Assembly: GCF_019915265.1 (NCBI RefSeq)
Contig: NZ_CP082780.1
Location: 3,100,001-3,164,000, forward strand
Direction: 5' to 3'
Length of the DNA stretch: 64,000 bases
From: Bacillus aquiflavi
GTDB taxonomy: Bacteria > Bacillota > Bacilli > Bacillales > Cytobacillaceae
How positions within the stretch are numbered: the first letter of the stretch is position 1; each line of letters opens with the position of its first letter. A program made the translations under genes and the position numbers. Shown piece by piece: positions 9,347 through 19,611 of this stretch. Under the pieces are notes generated by a model, which worked only from the letters and a program-made list of their open reading frames with translations, was not told the DNA's origin and did no database searches.

Positions 9347-9797
9347 AGTTTTAACTCCTCCCCTTATTACCATTGTTTCCAAGAAAGGAAGGAGCATACT
9401 TGGGAAATCTCGTCACAATCAGACATTAATTTTTGTATAAAAAACATACTAAGTTACATTCTAATGGAAAAAGGAAGAAATATAAACATGTATAAAGACC
9501 TATATTTCCTTATTAAGTAAAACAAAATCAAAAGGGATGAGGCGGTCCTTATCTTATAAACAAACGGCTATGTTCATAACTCTGCAGAATTATTGGTTCA
9601 TTCGCGAAAGACAAAAATCCTAAACGAATGACCTAAAAAACAATACTGTTTAACAAAGCCCACAAAAATAAAAATCACTCTTATAAAATATAGGTCTTTC
9701 TACATCATTTTAATTTACAAATAATACAACAATAAAAGAATTTCTCTCGTTTGTAGAACATACTTTTTCTACATGTTATGTTTAAAAATGAACATTG
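9347..9797. other. Intergenic region, no gene seen
   Basis: About 450 AT-rich bases between ywzB and ywmB hold no credible reading frame with a ribosome site. A promoter for the ywmB-murA unit is expected here, but no convincing -35/-10 pair stands out. Confidence 0.5.
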
Positions 9798-10034
9798 TTA
9801 ATCAAACATAAAAGGGAGCTGCTGTGACCAAAATAAATAATCAAGAAAAAAGTTACTAACTGCAGAGCCAATTACAATTGACAACAATATGTATAGGACT
9901 CTCGCTTTAAAAACATGATTTGCTTTTAATAATCGTTCAAAATTTAATGCTTGCAAAGCCCACCAAGCTAAAGCGATGAAGACAAGATGTATAAATATGC
10001 TAATAAGGGCTTGCTGACTAAAATCCGAGATCAT
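9798..10034 (-). CDS. ywzB: DUF1146 membrane protein YwzB
   Basis: A 78 aa integral membrane protein of the DUF1146 family with two hydrophobic segments (about 8-30 and 43-65). The conserved ALNFERLLKAN stretch lies between them. B. subtilis ywzB occupies the same place between the ATP synthase and murA regions. AAGGAGG lies 9 bases before the ATG. The function is unknown. The nuo operon lies immediately upstream on the same strand, beyond its terminator. Confidence 0.85.
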   Translation of the reverse strand: MISDFSQQALISIFIHLVFIALAWWALQALNFERLLKANHVFKARVLYILLSIVIGSAVSNFFLDYLFWSQQLPFMFD

Positions 10035-10166
10035 TTATAATTAACCTCCTTACATTCAGTCTGAGAACTATTTTATCATAAGAAAAGAAGAAACAAAATC
10101 GAGAAACATCTTCTCTTTATTTGTATGTAAAGAGGCTTTCTATCATTCTTTCTTAAAATTCTATGC

Positions 10167-10200
10167 TAAAAAACGAAAGGGCTGAAGAGCCCTTCGTTTC
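10167..10200 (-). terminator. Strong terminator of the nuo operon
   Basis: On the minus strand GAAACGAAGGGCT pairs with AGCCCTTTCGTTT around a CTTC tetraloop and runs into six T residues. It directly follows nuoN (stop at 10223). Confidence 0.9.
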
Positions 10201-10222
10201 AATATATTATTAGCTTATACCT

Positions 10223-11695
10223 CTATAGCTTAAACAAAAAATCAATTGCGATATTTGGTGCTAAACCTAGAATAATCGTAGCCGCTGCACAGATTAAGAT
10301 TACAACTATCATGACAGGCTGAACTTTCACCTTTGAGTGTTCTTCTGGTGGACGGAAAAACATTTGTGTCATAATACCAAAATAGTAGAAATACGAGATA
10401 ACCGTTGTCCCAATCATAACAGCCGCAAGAACATACAAGGGTTCACCTGAGAGTGTAGCAATAAAAATCTTAATCTTTCCAATAAAACCTGCCGTTCCTG
10501 GAATACCTGCCAAAGATAAGATAAAAACACCCATACTAATGGCAAGTAACGGTGATCGACGATATAATCCTGCAAAATGGCTAATATCTTCTGAATTTGA
10601 CTTCTCAGTCATCACTTGGATTACAGCAAATGCCCCAATTGTCATAAATGCATAAGCTACCAAGTAAAACCACATGATGTCTATGAACGCTCCTGCAGTA
10701 ACTGCCACTAACAAATAACCTGCATGTGCAATACTAGAATAAGCAAATAAACGCTTAATATTTCGTTGTCTTAAAGCTACAACATTCCCAATTATCATCG
10801 TTGCCCCTGCAAGGAATGCAAGATAATTTTGCACTTCTAAAATGAATGCCCCTTCTTCTGATGGAACGAAAAAAAAAACTGTGTAAAGTACCCTAATGAG
10901 AATAACAAAGCCTGCTGTTTTGGAAATTACACCTAAAAAAGACGTAACAGGTGTTGGAGCTCCTTGGTACACATCTGGTGCCCACATATGAAAAGGAGCA
11001 GCCGCAATTTTGAATGATAAACCAACAAAAACCATAAAAAATGCAAGGCTAAGTAAATACACATATTGTGATCCAGAATCTAATAAGTAGATTAATTCAC
11101 TCATTTCTATTAGATTCGTTGTTCCTGTAATTCCATATAAATAACTAAAACCAAATAATGTAATCGCTGTGGAAATACCGCCATTGATGACATATTTCAT
11201 AGCAGATTCATTCGATAACAAATGCTTTTTGCGAAGACCCGCTAAAATATATGAAGCAATTGACAAAAGCTCCAGTCCTACAAACAATGTAATTAAATCA
11301 TTGCTTGAAGCCATGATCATTGTACCTAATAAAGCAGCTAGCAATAAATAATAAAATTCGCCTCTGTATTCCTTCATTCCTTCTTTAGGTTCATAACTAA
11401 TTGCAAAGAGCATAATCAATCCTGTACCAACAAGCAGTAACATTTTAAATACTTTTGCAAATTCATCAAGGTGGAAGGTCTCATCCAAAATTGAAGTCGT
11501 TTCATTATCAAGCAACGTAATTAATGAAATGACCGCTAAAACAATACCAATTAATCCAATCCAGCCTAATTTCCTTCGATCAATCTTTTTAGGTAAAAAT
11601 AAATCGAGTATTGAAAGGAGTGTAGCCACGCCAAGGATGATAAATTCAGGTGCCATTACTCCCCATTCAAATGATAGCAATGTTTCAAGATCCAT
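10223..11695 (-). CDS. nuoN: Complex I subunit NuoN
   Basis: A proton-pumping antiporter-like membrane subunit of respiratory complex I (490 aa, about 14 transmembrane helices). The conserved Lys-bearing helix near LRKKHLLSNESAMKYVINGG and the KTAGF segment after TPVTSFLGVISK are present. It is the last gene of the operon, 6 bases after nuoM and followed by a strong terminator. A ribosome site (GGGTGACGCAGG) precedes the ATG. It works with NuoL and NuoM as one of three parallel pumping modules. Confidence 0.95.
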   Translation of the reverse strand: MDLETLLSFEWGVMAPEFIILGVATLLSILDLFLPKKIDRRKLGWIGLIGIVLAVISLITLLDNETTSILDETFHLDEFAKVFKMLLLVGTGLIMLFAISYEPKEGMKEYRGEFYYLLLAALLGTMIMASSNDLITLFVGLELLSIASYILAGLRKKHLLSNESAMKYVINGGISTAITLFGFSYLYGITGTTNLIEMSELIYLLDSGSQYVYLLSLAFFMVFVGLSFKIAAAPFHMWAPDVYQGAPTPVTSFLGVISKTAGFVILIRVLYTVFFFVPSEEGAFILEVQNYLAFLAGATMIIGNVVALRQRNIKRLFAYSSIAHAGYLLVAVTAGAFIDIMWFYLVAYAFMTIGAFAVIQVMTEKSNSEDISHFAGLYRRSPLLAISMGVFILSLAGIPGTAGFIGKIKIFIATLSGEPLYVLAAVMIGTTVISYFYYFGIMTQMFFRPPEEHSKVKVQPVMIVVILICAAATIILGLAPNIAIDFLFKL

Positions 11696-11701
11696 CCTGC
11701 G

Positions 11702-13204
11702 TCACCCCCCAATCCCTAACATGATAGTCTCAAGTGTTGTTTGCAGCGGTTGACTAAGAACACTTGGATAAACACCAATTAGAATGGTTAAAGCAAGTAA
11801 AATAACCACTGGGAAAATCTCGATTGACCGTATATCTGATACTCCTTGAAAATCCCGGTTTGCCTTACCATATGTGATACTAAGTACAGCCCGTAATAAG
11901 TAGACAGCTGTCATCACGATTCCAATTACACCAATTGCAGCGATGATAGGCATTTCCTTAAACAGTCCTAAAAACGCCATAAACTCACTTACGAATCCGG
12001 ACATTCCCGGTAACCCTAGTGAAGCCATTGCACCTGCAAGAAGGAACCCAGACATTAATGGCATACCCTTTGCTAATCCACCAAGATTAGGAAAAAGTGT
12101 TGTGTTGACACGTTCATAAAAGACTCCAACTAAGAAAAACAACAATGCTGAAATTAATCCGTGAGAGACAACTTGAAAAATCGCACCTTGAATTCCAGCC
12201 TCATTTAATGCAGCTAAACCGATTAAAACAATACCCATGTGAGACACTGATGAGTAAGCGAGTACCATTTTAAAGTCTGTTTGCACAAATGCAAAAAACG
12301 CTCCATAAAGCAGATTTACAACTCCTAATATAGCAATTAAAACAGCAAGCGATGTAAACTGCTCTGGGAAAAGTCCTATTCCAAAGCGGATAATACCAAA
12401 CGCCCCTATTTTTAGCAAAATTCCAGAGTGAATCATAACGATTGCAGGCGGGGCCTGAACGTGTACTCGGAGCATCCAACTATGAAGCGGAAAGATTGGA
12501 AGCTTTACTCCAAAAGCAATTAAGAGTGCAATTAGCAAACCTAATTTAAATGAATCTGAAAAATAATCACTTGAACCTAAAATCTCTTTTAATCCTTCAA
12601 TGTTAGTTGTCCCCGTCTGAGCAAACAATACCATAATAACTATTAATAAAATGGCTGAACCTAGACCATTATATATAAGGAAACTAAATGCTGCTTTTTC
12701 TTTCTCGAAATAACCCCATTTTCCAATAAGGAAAAAAGTTGGAATAAGTGTAATTTCGAAAAATAGAAAGAATAATATTAAGTTTTGCGCCGAAAAAACA
12801 CCGAGCATTCCTACTTCTAATAATAGAAATAGCATAAAGTAACCTTTCCACTCTTTCTTAATATAAATGGCGGCAACGGCGGAAAGAGTAGTAATAATAG
12901 CTGTTAAAACAATCATAATTAATGAAAATCCATCAACAGCTAATTCATAATTTATGCTGAATGATTCATCAGATCCTTTAACTCCAAAAAACTGAATCCA
13001 AGAAGTACTATACGAAAAATCTGCGAGGTCTGTACCGGCTCGATACTTGAAAAAAGCAAATAAAGATAGGATTAATGCTGGTAAAGTAGCAAAAAATCCA
13101 ATTAATTTAATTGTAGCTTCTTGAGTTTTTGGTACAAACATTAAAATCAAGATTCCGAGTAGAGGGGAGAAAACTAATACTGATAAAAAATATGGGAAAC
13201 TCAT
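11702..13204 (-). CDS. nuoM: Complex I subunit NuoM
   Basis: An antiporter-like proton-pumping subunit of complex I (500 aa). The family motifs LPIFPLHSWMLRVHVQAPPA and the Glu of FFEITLIPTFFLIGKWG are clear. Hydrophobic throughout, with about 14 helices. The ATG overlaps the nuoL stop (ATGA), showing translational coupling; TGGAGGGG lies upstream. Confidence 0.96.
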   Translation of the reverse strand: MSFPYFLSVLVFSPLLGILILMFVPKTQEATIKLIGFFATLPALILSLFAFFKYRAGTDLADFSYSTSWIQFFGVKGSDESFSINYELAVDGFSLIMIVLTAIITTLSAVAAIYIKKEWKGYFMLFLLLEVGMLGVFSAQNLILFFLFFEITLIPTFFLIGKWGYFEKEKAAFSFLIYNGLGSAILLIVIMVLFAQTGTTNIEGLKEILGSSDYFSDSFKLGLLIALLIAFGVKLPIFPLHSWMLRVHVQAPPAIVMIHSGILLKIGAFGIIRFGIGLFPEQFTSLAVLIAILGVVNLLYGAFFAFVQTDFKMVLAYSSVSHMGIVLIGLAALNEAGIQGAIFQVVSHGLISALLFFLVGVFYERVNTTLFPNLGGLAKGMPLMSGFLLAGAMASLGLPGMSGFVSEFMAFLGLFKEMPIIAAIGVIGIVMTAVYLLRAVLSITYGKANRDFQGVSDIRSIEIFPVVILLALTILIGVYPSVLSQPLQTTLETIMLGIGG

Positions 13205-15069
13205 CTAAAATCCCCTCCAGTCAATGCAAAAACTACTACTAGCACAGCTAGGCCAACAAATGCAACAGTTCCATAAATTTGAACTTGACCATTTTGGATT
13301 TTTGATCCTGTTTTTCCAAGCCCGTGTATTGTACCAACAACAACTTTAATGATCCCTTCAACTAAGAACTTATCGATATATTGTAAAAAGAGACTAAAGC
13401 CTTTAGTAAACTTCATAATTGTTAATTGATAAAATTCATCAATGTAATACTTATTGTATAAAATATTGTACGATACTGGTGCTCTACTGCTAAGCCAATC
13501 TCGCGATAAGGAACCTTTGCCGTACATGAGCCACGCCAGGAAAATACCAAATAAAGAGACAATCGTTACAACGATCATGATCCAAATAGGCCCTTCAATA
13601 TGACTAGATCCAAATGAGGTTGTTCCTTCTGTTAACCAATTACCTAAAAATGTTCCGAACCATGGTGTATTCACATAGCCCGCAAAAATAGCTAAAATTG
13701 CGAGAATGATCATTGGAAATGTCATTACACCTGGTGATTCCTGAACATTTTCCATCTTACTGCGCGCTTCTCCGGTAAACACCATGAAGAATAATCTAAA
13801 CATGTAAAACGCAGTTAAAAATGCTGCAATAACACCAAGTAAAAATAATACGATGTTACCATTAGCCCAAGCGGCTATTAATATTTCATCTTTACTAAAA
13901 AAACCTGAGAAAAGTGGTACCCCGCTAATCGCCAAAGTTCCTATCAAAAATGCTGGTCCGGTTATACGGATTTTTTTCCATAAACCTCCCATCTTTTCGA
14001 TATCTTGAGTACCAATTGCATGAATGACACTTCCAGCAGCAAGGAATAAAAGTGCTTTAAAAAATGCATGTGTCATTAAATGAAACACACCTGCAACATA
14101 ACCAGCTGAGCCAAGTGCTAACATCATATAGCCTAGCTGACTAACTGTTGAATAAGCAAGTACCCTCTTAATATCACGCTGGACTAATCCAATACTAGCA
14201 GCAAATATAGCAGTAAATGCTCCAACAGTTGCAACTGTAAGCAGTGCTGTTTGACTCGCCGTGAATAGTGGGAATAATGCTGCTACTAAATAAACTCCAG
14301 CAGCAACCATCGTAGCTGCGTGAATAAATGCTGAAACTGGTGTCGGACCTTCCATCGCATCAGGAAGCCATGTATGTAATGGGAACTGACCCGATTTCCC
14401 CACAGCACCAACAAAGATTAAAATAGCCGTTAACGTAATCATGCCAGCAGATATTGAACCTGCATCAACTGCTTTAAATATTTCATCGTACTCAAAACTT
14501 CCAACTTGCCAGAAAAGAAGAATCATGCCAACCAAAAGAGCAACGTCACCAATTCGTGTCATGATAAATGCCTTTTTAGCTGCCTTCTTTGCCTCATCTT
14601 TATAAAAATAAAAACCAATTAATAAGAATGAGCCAACACCAACAAGCTCCCAAAACACATAAGTTTGTAACAGATTAGGTGATAGAACTAATCCTAACAT
14701 TGCAAATGTAAACAAGCCCAAGTAAGCATAGAAAACTGGAAATCGTTCGTCCCCATGCATATATCCCTTCGAATAAATATGAACTAATAAACTAACGAGA
14801 GAAACGATAAACAGCATTAATGCATTTAACTGATTAACTTCAAAACCCGCTGTTAATTGAACATCTCCTATTGTTAACCATGTGGCTTCGGATTTGTATG
14901 TCGGTGACGAAAGTCGTTCAAACAACACCAACAATGAGTAGACAAAAGAAACGAGTGTAAGTAAAATTCCGACGAAAGCACTTGCCCCTTTTAATCTTTT
15001 TCCGAATAGAAGAATAAACAAAAACGATATAAGCGGGAAAAGCGGTATGATCCATGCAGTCTCCATCAT
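13201..15069 (-). CDS. nuoL: Complex I subunit NuoL
   Basis: The largest antiporter-like membrane subunit of complex I (about 622 aa). The conserved GKSGQFPLHTWLPDAMEGPT stretch and HAATMVAAGVYL are present, as is the long C-terminal region that in the family forms the lateral helix over NuoM and NuoN. I placed the start at the tandem ATG ATG at 15069/15066, since AAGGGG lies 9 bases before; the frame is open to 15096 without a better site. A 93-base gap separates it from nuoK, the largest gap inside the operon. Confidence 0.95.
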   Translation of the reverse strand: MMETAWIIPLFPLISFLFILLFGKRLKGASAFVGILLTLVSFVYSLLVLFERLSSPTYKSEATWLTIGDVQLTAGFEVNQLNALMLFIVSLVSLLVHIYSKGYMHGDERFPVFYAYLGLFTFAMLGLVLSPNLLQTYVFWELVGVGSFLLIGFYFYKDEAKKAAKKAFIMTRIGDVALLVGMILLFWQVGSFEYDEIFKAVDAGSISAGMITLTAILIFVGAVGKSGQFPLHTWLPDAMEGPTPVSAFIHAATMVAAGVYLVAALFPLFTASQTALLTVATVGAFTAIFAASIGLVQRDIKRVLAYSTVSQLGYMMLALGSAGYVAGVFHLMTHAFFKALLFLAAGSVIHAIGTQDIEKMGGLWKKIRITGPAFLIGTLAISGVPLFSGFFSKDEILIAAWANGNIVLFLLGVIAAFLTAFYMFRLFFMVFTGEARSKMENVQESPGVMTFPMIILAILAIFAGYVNTPWFGTFLGNWLTEGTTSFGSSHIEGPIWIMIVVTIVSLFGIFLAWLMYGKGSLSRDWLSSRAPVSYNILYNKYYIDEFYQLTIMKFTKGFSLFLQYIDKFLVEGIIKVVVGTIHGLGKTGSKIQNGQVQIYGTVAFVGLAVLVVVFALTGGDFR

Positions 15070-15162
15070 TATCACAATCCCCTTTTTAAAACGCACATTT
15101 TTGAACGCCTAAAACTAACAAACTGTCGTGCGCCAGATGGTCACTCTGTTCTTTTTGTTATT

Positions 15163-15477
15163 TTAATGTTTCAACATGTTCATTTTATCAATATTAACTG
15201 TTTTACGGTTTCGATAAAGAGCCATTAAGATAGCTAAACCTACCGCAGCTTCGGCCGCTGCAAGTGAAATCGTAAAGACAGCAAAAACTTGACCTGTAAT
15301 AGACGGTATCATCCCAAATTTGCTAAAAGCTACTAAGTTAATATTGACAGAGTTAAGCATAAGCTCAATTGAAATTAGGACTATAACAGTATTTCGTTTT
15401 GTGAGAGCACCATACAAGCCGATACAAAATAAAATTAGCGCTAGTGCCAAGTAGGCTGAAATTGGAACAGAGCTCAT
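15163..15477 (-). CDS. nuoK: Complex I subunit NuoK
   Basis: A small membrane subunit of complex I (104 aa, three helices) with the conserved Glu in [17 protein letters not shown] and a second in [11 protein letters not shown]. These buried Glu residues belong to the proton path. Its ATG overlaps the nuoJ stop; AAGGAGGC lies upstream. Confidence 0.96.
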   Translation of the reverse strand: MSSVPISAYLALALILFCIGLYGALTKRNTVIVLISIELMLNSVNINLVAFSKFGMIPSITGQVFAVFTISLAAAEAAVGLAILMALYRNRKTVNIDKMNMLKH

Positions 15478-16001
15478 TCCGAATCCGCCTCCTTTTCATC
15501 ATCTTCATCTTTTTTCGCCAAAATAATTGCCCCGATTAAAGCAACTAAAAGGACAACAGATGTAAGTTCAAACGGAATGACATATTTAGAAAATAAAGTC
15601 TCCCCAATCTGTTCTGTATTTGCTTCATGCAATGTATTTGGCTGTTCCGGAAATTCTAGGTCATAGATTCCAATATAAACAGCAAATGCAAATCCAAGAA
15701 CACCTAAAAAGACAAAGAACTTTCGCCATTTCCCAACTTGAGACACACTATGATCGTCATGACGTGTCAACATAATTCCAAAGAGCATAATAATCGTAAT
15801 TGCACCTGAATAAACTAACACTTGTACTGCTGCAATAAACTCGGCAGATAACAAGACATATATTCCTGCAATACTGACAAAGGTAAAGACAAGTGAAACA
15901 ACCATATGCACAACATTGGAAAGTCTTAGTAAGAGCACGCCGCCTATCACTGCTACTAATGCAAGAGAAAGAAACGCAATGAATTCACCTGATAACGTCA
16001 T
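15474..16001 (-). CDS. nuoJ: Complex I subunit NuoJ
   Basis: A membrane subunit of complex I (175 aa, five predicted helices). The [20 protein letters not shown] segment is the family hallmark and corresponds to the helix that moves during turnover. The C-terminal tail is strongly acidic ([13 protein letters not shown]). It overlaps nuoI upstream and nuoK downstream by 4 bases each. Confidence 0.95.
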   Translation of the reverse strand: MTLSGEFIAFLSLALVAVIGGVLLLRLSNVVHMVVSLVFTFVSIAGIYVLLSAEFIAAVQVLVYSGAITIIMLFGIMLTRHDDHSVSQVGKWRKFFVFLGVLGFAFAVYIGIYDLEFPEQPNTLHEANTEQIGETLFSKYVIPFELTSVVLLVALIGAIILAKKDEDDEKEADSE

Positions 16002-16417
16002 GCTTTATTCACCTTCCGTATATTGTCATCATTTTCATCTAACCATTCTAGATCTTTAAACAACTCATCACGGCTATATTGAGCCAATTCAAAGTTGTTT
16101 GTCATAATGATTGCTTCTGTTGGGCAAACTTCCGTACACAAATCGCAGAGAATACAAATCTCAAAATTAATATCGTACGTATCAATAATTTTCCCTTTTT
16201 TATTTGGATCAGGGTGCTTTTTTCCAGTTAATTGAATGCAGTCAGTTGGACAAATATTCGCACACTGATTACAAACAATGCACTTTTCTGGATAAAATTT
16301 CTGTATTCCGCGAAATCGATCTGGCAGCGGAATCGACTGATTAGGATAGTCATAGGTTACCTTTTCTCGAGTCAAATTTTTTAAGGTGTATTTCAAACCT
16401 TTCGTTAATCCGAGCAC
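15998..16417 (-). CDS. nuoI: Complex I subunit NuoI (two 4Fe-4S clusters)
   Basis: A peripheral-arm ferredoxin-like subunit that holds clusters N6a and N6b and hands electrons to NuoB. Two CxxCxxCxxxCP motifs are intact: CIVCNQCANICP and CILCDLCTEVCP. The protein is about 139 aa. I prefer the GTG at 16417, because AAGGGGTG ends 7 bases before it; the GTG three codons earlier lies inside that ribosome site. It is followed by an overlapping nuoJ. Confidence 0.95.
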   Translation of the reverse strand: MLGLTKGLKYTLKNLTREKVTYDYPNQSIPLPDRFRGIQKFYPEKCIVCNQCANICPTDCIQLTGKKHPDPNKKGKIIDTYDINFEICILCDLCTEVCPTEAIIMTNNFELAQYSRDELFKDLEWLDENDDNIRKVNKA

Positions 16418-16466
16418 GTATTTCACCCCTTGTTTTTAAAAAATTAACAACCTGTAACATGATTAC

Positions 16467-17480
16467 TTAGCCTAGAATAGCTTTAAAATTTTCTTTTACT
16501 ATAGCTGTTAAAAAGATATTTGCTAAAGCTACCGGCAACAAGACCTTCCAAGCAAACTCCATCAGTTGGTCTCCACGTAACCGTGGGAATGTTATTCTAA
16601 ACCACATGAGAAGGAAAAATACAAGACTGAATTTTAAAGCAAACCAGACAGCCCCAGGGATAAATCCTAAAAATGGTAAAGGCAACCATCCACCTAAAAA
16701 TAATATTGTTGTTAAAGACGCCATTGCGAAAACATACACATACTCTGAAAGCATAAAAAACGCCCAACGGAAACCTGAATATTCAACATGGAACCCAGAA
16801 ATTAATTCTGATTCAGCTTCAGGCAAATCAAACGGTGCACGGTTCAGTTCCGCTACTGATGCTATAAGAAAAACGATAAATGCTACTGGCTGTAAAAGAA
16901 TGAACCAAGCTTTTTCCTGTGCTAATACAATATCATTAAGATTCAAGCTTCCGGCTAAAAAAACAACGCCTAACACCGACATCACAAGTGGAATTTCATA
17001 AGAAATCATTTGTGCTGCGGCACGCATCCCCCCAAGCAGGGCATATTTGTTGTTAGATGCCCAGCTACCTGTTACAACTCCAACTACTGTTAAACCAGAA
17101 ATAGCAATGTAATAGAGAAAGCCTACTCCTATATCAGCAAATTGAAATTTATCTGTAAAAGGAAGGGTTGCCAACACCATAAATGCAGGTGCAAACGCAA
17201 TCACTGGCGCAATGATAAACAATGGTCTATCAGCGGCTTTAGGAATCGTATCTTCCTTAAGCAAAAGCTTTAATACGTCTGCAACCGATTGTAATAATCC
17301 CCAACGGCCGCCAACTTGATTGGGTCCGTGACGAAGCTGCATAAATCCCATTACTTTCCGTTCTGCTAAAATTGCGTAAGCAACGAACCCCAAGACGATA
17401 AACAAAAAAACGACAGCAAGCAAAAAGAAAATCCCAAAGTTCAATAAACCCGGACTGGAGTGCAGTAAATCTTCGATCAT
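16467..17480 (-). CDS. nuoH: Complex I subunit NuoH
   Basis: The membrane subunit that forms the quinone chamber with NuoB and NuoD (337 aa, about eight helices). Typical motifs are AERKVMGFMQLRHGPNQVG, the GSWASNNKYALLGGMRAAAQ loop and FDLPEAESELISGFHVEYSG. Its ATG overlaps the nuoD stop region, and GGTGG lies upstream. Confidence 0.97.
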   Translation of the reverse strand: MIEDLLHSSPGLLNFGIFFLLAVVFLFIVLGFVAYAILAERKVMGFMQLRHGPNQVGGRWGLLQSVADVLKLLLKEDTIPKAADRPLFIIAPVIAFAPAFMVLATLPFTDKFQFADIGVGFLYYIAISGLTVVGVVTGSWASNNKYALLGGMRAAAQMISYEIPLVMSVLGVVFLAGSLNLNDIVLAQEKAWFILLQPVAFIVFLIASVAELNRAPFDLPEAESELISGFHVEYSGFRWAFFMLSEYVYVFAMASLTTILFLGGWLPLPFLGFIPGAVWFALKFSLVFFLLMWFRITFPRLRGDQLMEFAWKVLLPVALANIFLTAIVKENFKAILG

Positions 17481-18580
17481 TAACCGTCCACCTCCCCAAG
17501 GACTATATCAATTGCTCCTAAAATCGCAACTAAATTAGCAATATTTTGGCCTATTAATAATTTTGGGAGAATTTGAAGATTATAAAATGACGGTCTTCTA
17601 AACTTAAGTCGATACGGTTCTTTTTTACCGTCACTTGCAATGTAGCAACCAATCTCGCCACGAGGAGACTCGATTCGGACGAATGCCTCCCCTTTAGGAG
17701 CCTTAATGATTCTTGGCACCTTTGCCATAATATCCCCATCCTTTGGGAATTGATCAGCCGCCTGTTCTAAAATTTTTAATGACTCTTCTATTTCTTCAAT
17801 ACGAAGATGGTAACGTGACCATACATCCCCCTCTTCACGAACTGGGACATCGAAGTCAAAGCGGTCATAAATAGAATATGGTTCATCTTTGCGCAAGTCC
17901 CACTTTACTCCTGTACAACGTAAGGTCGGTCCACTTAAGGAATAATTTATCGCATCTTCCTTCGAATATTTCCCAATACCTTTTACACGATTCATAAATA
18001 TCTCGTTTCCTGTTACTAAAGTGTGGTAACCTTCTAGCTGTTGACGCATATATGGAATAAATTCTTTTACTTTCTCTATCCAACCTTCTGGTGCGTCCCA
18101 TTTTACCCCACCAACACGCATATAATTAAAAGTTAATCGTGCTCCTGATAATTCATTTAACAGGTTAATAATCATTTCACGTTCACGGAATGCATAAAGG
18201 AATGGACTCACTGCCCCTAGGTCAAGTAGAAAAGTACCCCATGAAACAAGATGACTAGCAACTCGACCTAATTCCATTGCCATTACTCTTAAATACTCTG
18301 CTCGTTCTGGAATTTCTAAGCCCATCATTGTTTCAACTGCATGACAAATTACATAGTTATTCGTCATCGCAGATAAGTAATCCATCCGATCTGTATATGG
18401 AATAATCTGTGTATATTGAAGGTTTTCAGCTAATTTTTCCGTTCCGCGATGCAAATAACCAATAACAGGTTTTGCTTCTTTTATAATCTCTCCGTCAACT
18501 GTAACAACGAGACAAAACACACCGTGCGTACTAGGATGCTGAGGTCCAACGTTTAATATCATTTCTTCTGTTCGAATCAT
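17480..18580 (-). CDS. nuoD: Complex I subunit NuoD (49 kDa)
   Basis: The quinone-site subunit of complex I, descended from the NiFe-hydrogenase large subunit (366 aa). NVGPQHPSTHGV near the N terminus, the GYLHRGTEKLAE loop carrying the quinone-contacting His, and PRGEIGCYIASDGKKEPYR are present. It is a stand-alone NuoD, not fused to NuoC. GGAGGTG precedes the ATG, and only 2 bases separate it from nuoC. Confidence 0.97.
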   Translation of the reverse strand: MIRTEEMILNVGPQHPSTHGVFCLVVTVDGEIIKEAKPVIGYLHRGTEKLAENLQYTQIIPYTDRMDYLSAMTNNYVICHAVETMMGLEIPERAEYLRVMAMELGRVASHLVSWGTFLLDLGAVSPFLYAFREREMIINLLNELSGARLTFNYMRVGGVKWDAPEGWIEKVKEFIPYMRQQLEGYHTLVTGNEIFMNRVKGIGKYSKEDAINYSLSGPTLRCTGVKWDLRKDEPYSIYDRFDFDVPVREEGDVWSRYHLRIEEIEESLKILEQAADQFPKDGDIMAKVPRIIKAPKGEAFVRIESPRGEIGCYIASDGKKEPYRLKFRRPSFYNLQILPKLLIGQNIANLVAILGAIDIVLGEVDG

Positions 18581-18582
18581 AG

Positions 18583-19608
18583 TTACACCTCCACATCATA
18601 CGGCTCATAGTCTTTTCTTAATGGGTGACCAACCCAATCTTCACCAAGCAAGATCCGATGTAAGTTCGGATGCCCTTTAAATTTAACACCTAATAAATCG
18701 TAAGTTTCACACTCAGTCCAGTCAACTCCTGCCCATAAAGGTTGCAGTGAATCAATTTCAGGTTCATCTCGGTCAATCTTCACTTTGAGTGCAACGGACT
18801 GACGGTTTTTATATGAATAAAAATGAACATATATTTCTATATGTGTTTGGAAATCAGTCCCATGTAAATCTGATAAGTAATCAAATCCAAGTTGTTCATT
18901 ATATTTTAGAAACTCAGCAACTTTATAATAAGTATTAGGGTAAGCTACTAATGTTGGGACATCTTTTGACAATGGGTTAATATAAGAATCTTCTAGAACC
19001 TCTTTACCAAGGTGTTCTTCGATTACTTTTACATATTTATCAAGGTATGGTTGGTTTGGTGACGGCTTTCTTTCTTCAGTAGCTTCAACAGCATTAGTAG
19101 ATTTTTTTGTTCCTTTTGTTTTTGCGGCAGCAGCAGCGGCAGCTTTTGCTTTTGCAGCTGCAATCGCTTTGGCCTTTGCATCATCTCCAACACTTGATTT
19201 CGCTTTTGCAGCGGCCTTTGCTAACGCAGCAGCTTTTGCCTTTGCGGCGGCAGCCGCCTTTTGTTTCGCTATATCTTTAGTAGTTTCTTCACTTGTTGGA
19301 CCTTCTGTTGACTTCGCTTTCATTTTTGCTAATGCAGCAGCTTTGGCCTTCGCGGCAGCGGCCGCTTTTTGTTTCGCTATATCTTCGGTTTCTTCACTAG
19401 TTGAGCCTTCACTTGACTTTGCTTTCATTTTTGCTAATGCAGCAGCTTTTGCCTTCGCAACAGCGGCCGCCTTTTGTTTCGCTATATCCTCGGTTTCTTC
19501 ATCTGTTGAGCCTTCACTTGACTTTGCTTTCATTTTTGCTAATGCAGCAGCTTTAGCCTTCGCGGCAGCTTCCTTTTTTAATTGTTCAAGGTCCTTTTCA
19601 TCGCTCAT
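18583..19608 (-). CDS. nuoC: Complex I subunit NuoC with Ala/Lys repeat extension
   Basis: The 30 kDa peripheral subunit that bridges NuoB and NuoD (341 aa). The ordinary NuoC domain occupies about residues 180-341 and ends with the family signature HPLRKDYEPYDVEV; ERKPSPNQPYLDKY opens it. The first 170 residues are a low-complexity Ala/Lys/Gln extension with three near-identical units of about 34 residues (AKAKAAALAKMKAKSSEGST, then EETEDIAKQKAA). This should form a long charged helix. Similar but not identical Ala/Lys-rich N termini are known for some Bacillus NuoC proteins. It lies 3 bases after nuoB. Confidence 0.93.
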   Translation of the reverse strand: MSDEKDLEQLKKEAAAKAKAAALAKMKAKSSEGSTDEETEDIAKQKAAAVAKAKAAALAKMKAKSSEGSTSEETEDIAKQKAAAAAKAKAAALAKMKAKSTEGPTSEETTKDIAKQKAAAAAKAKAAALAKAAAKAKSSVGDDAKAKAIAAAKAKAAAAAAAKTKGTKKSTNAVEATEERKPSPNQPYLDKYVKVIEEHLGKEVLEDSYINPLSKDVPTLVAYPNTYYKVAEFLKYNEQLGFDYLSDLHGTDFQTHIEIYVHFYSYKNRQSVALKVKIDRDEPEIDSLQPLWAGVDWTECETYDLLGVKFKGHPNLHRILLGEDWVGHPLRKDYEPYDVEV

Positions 19609-19611
19609 GGA

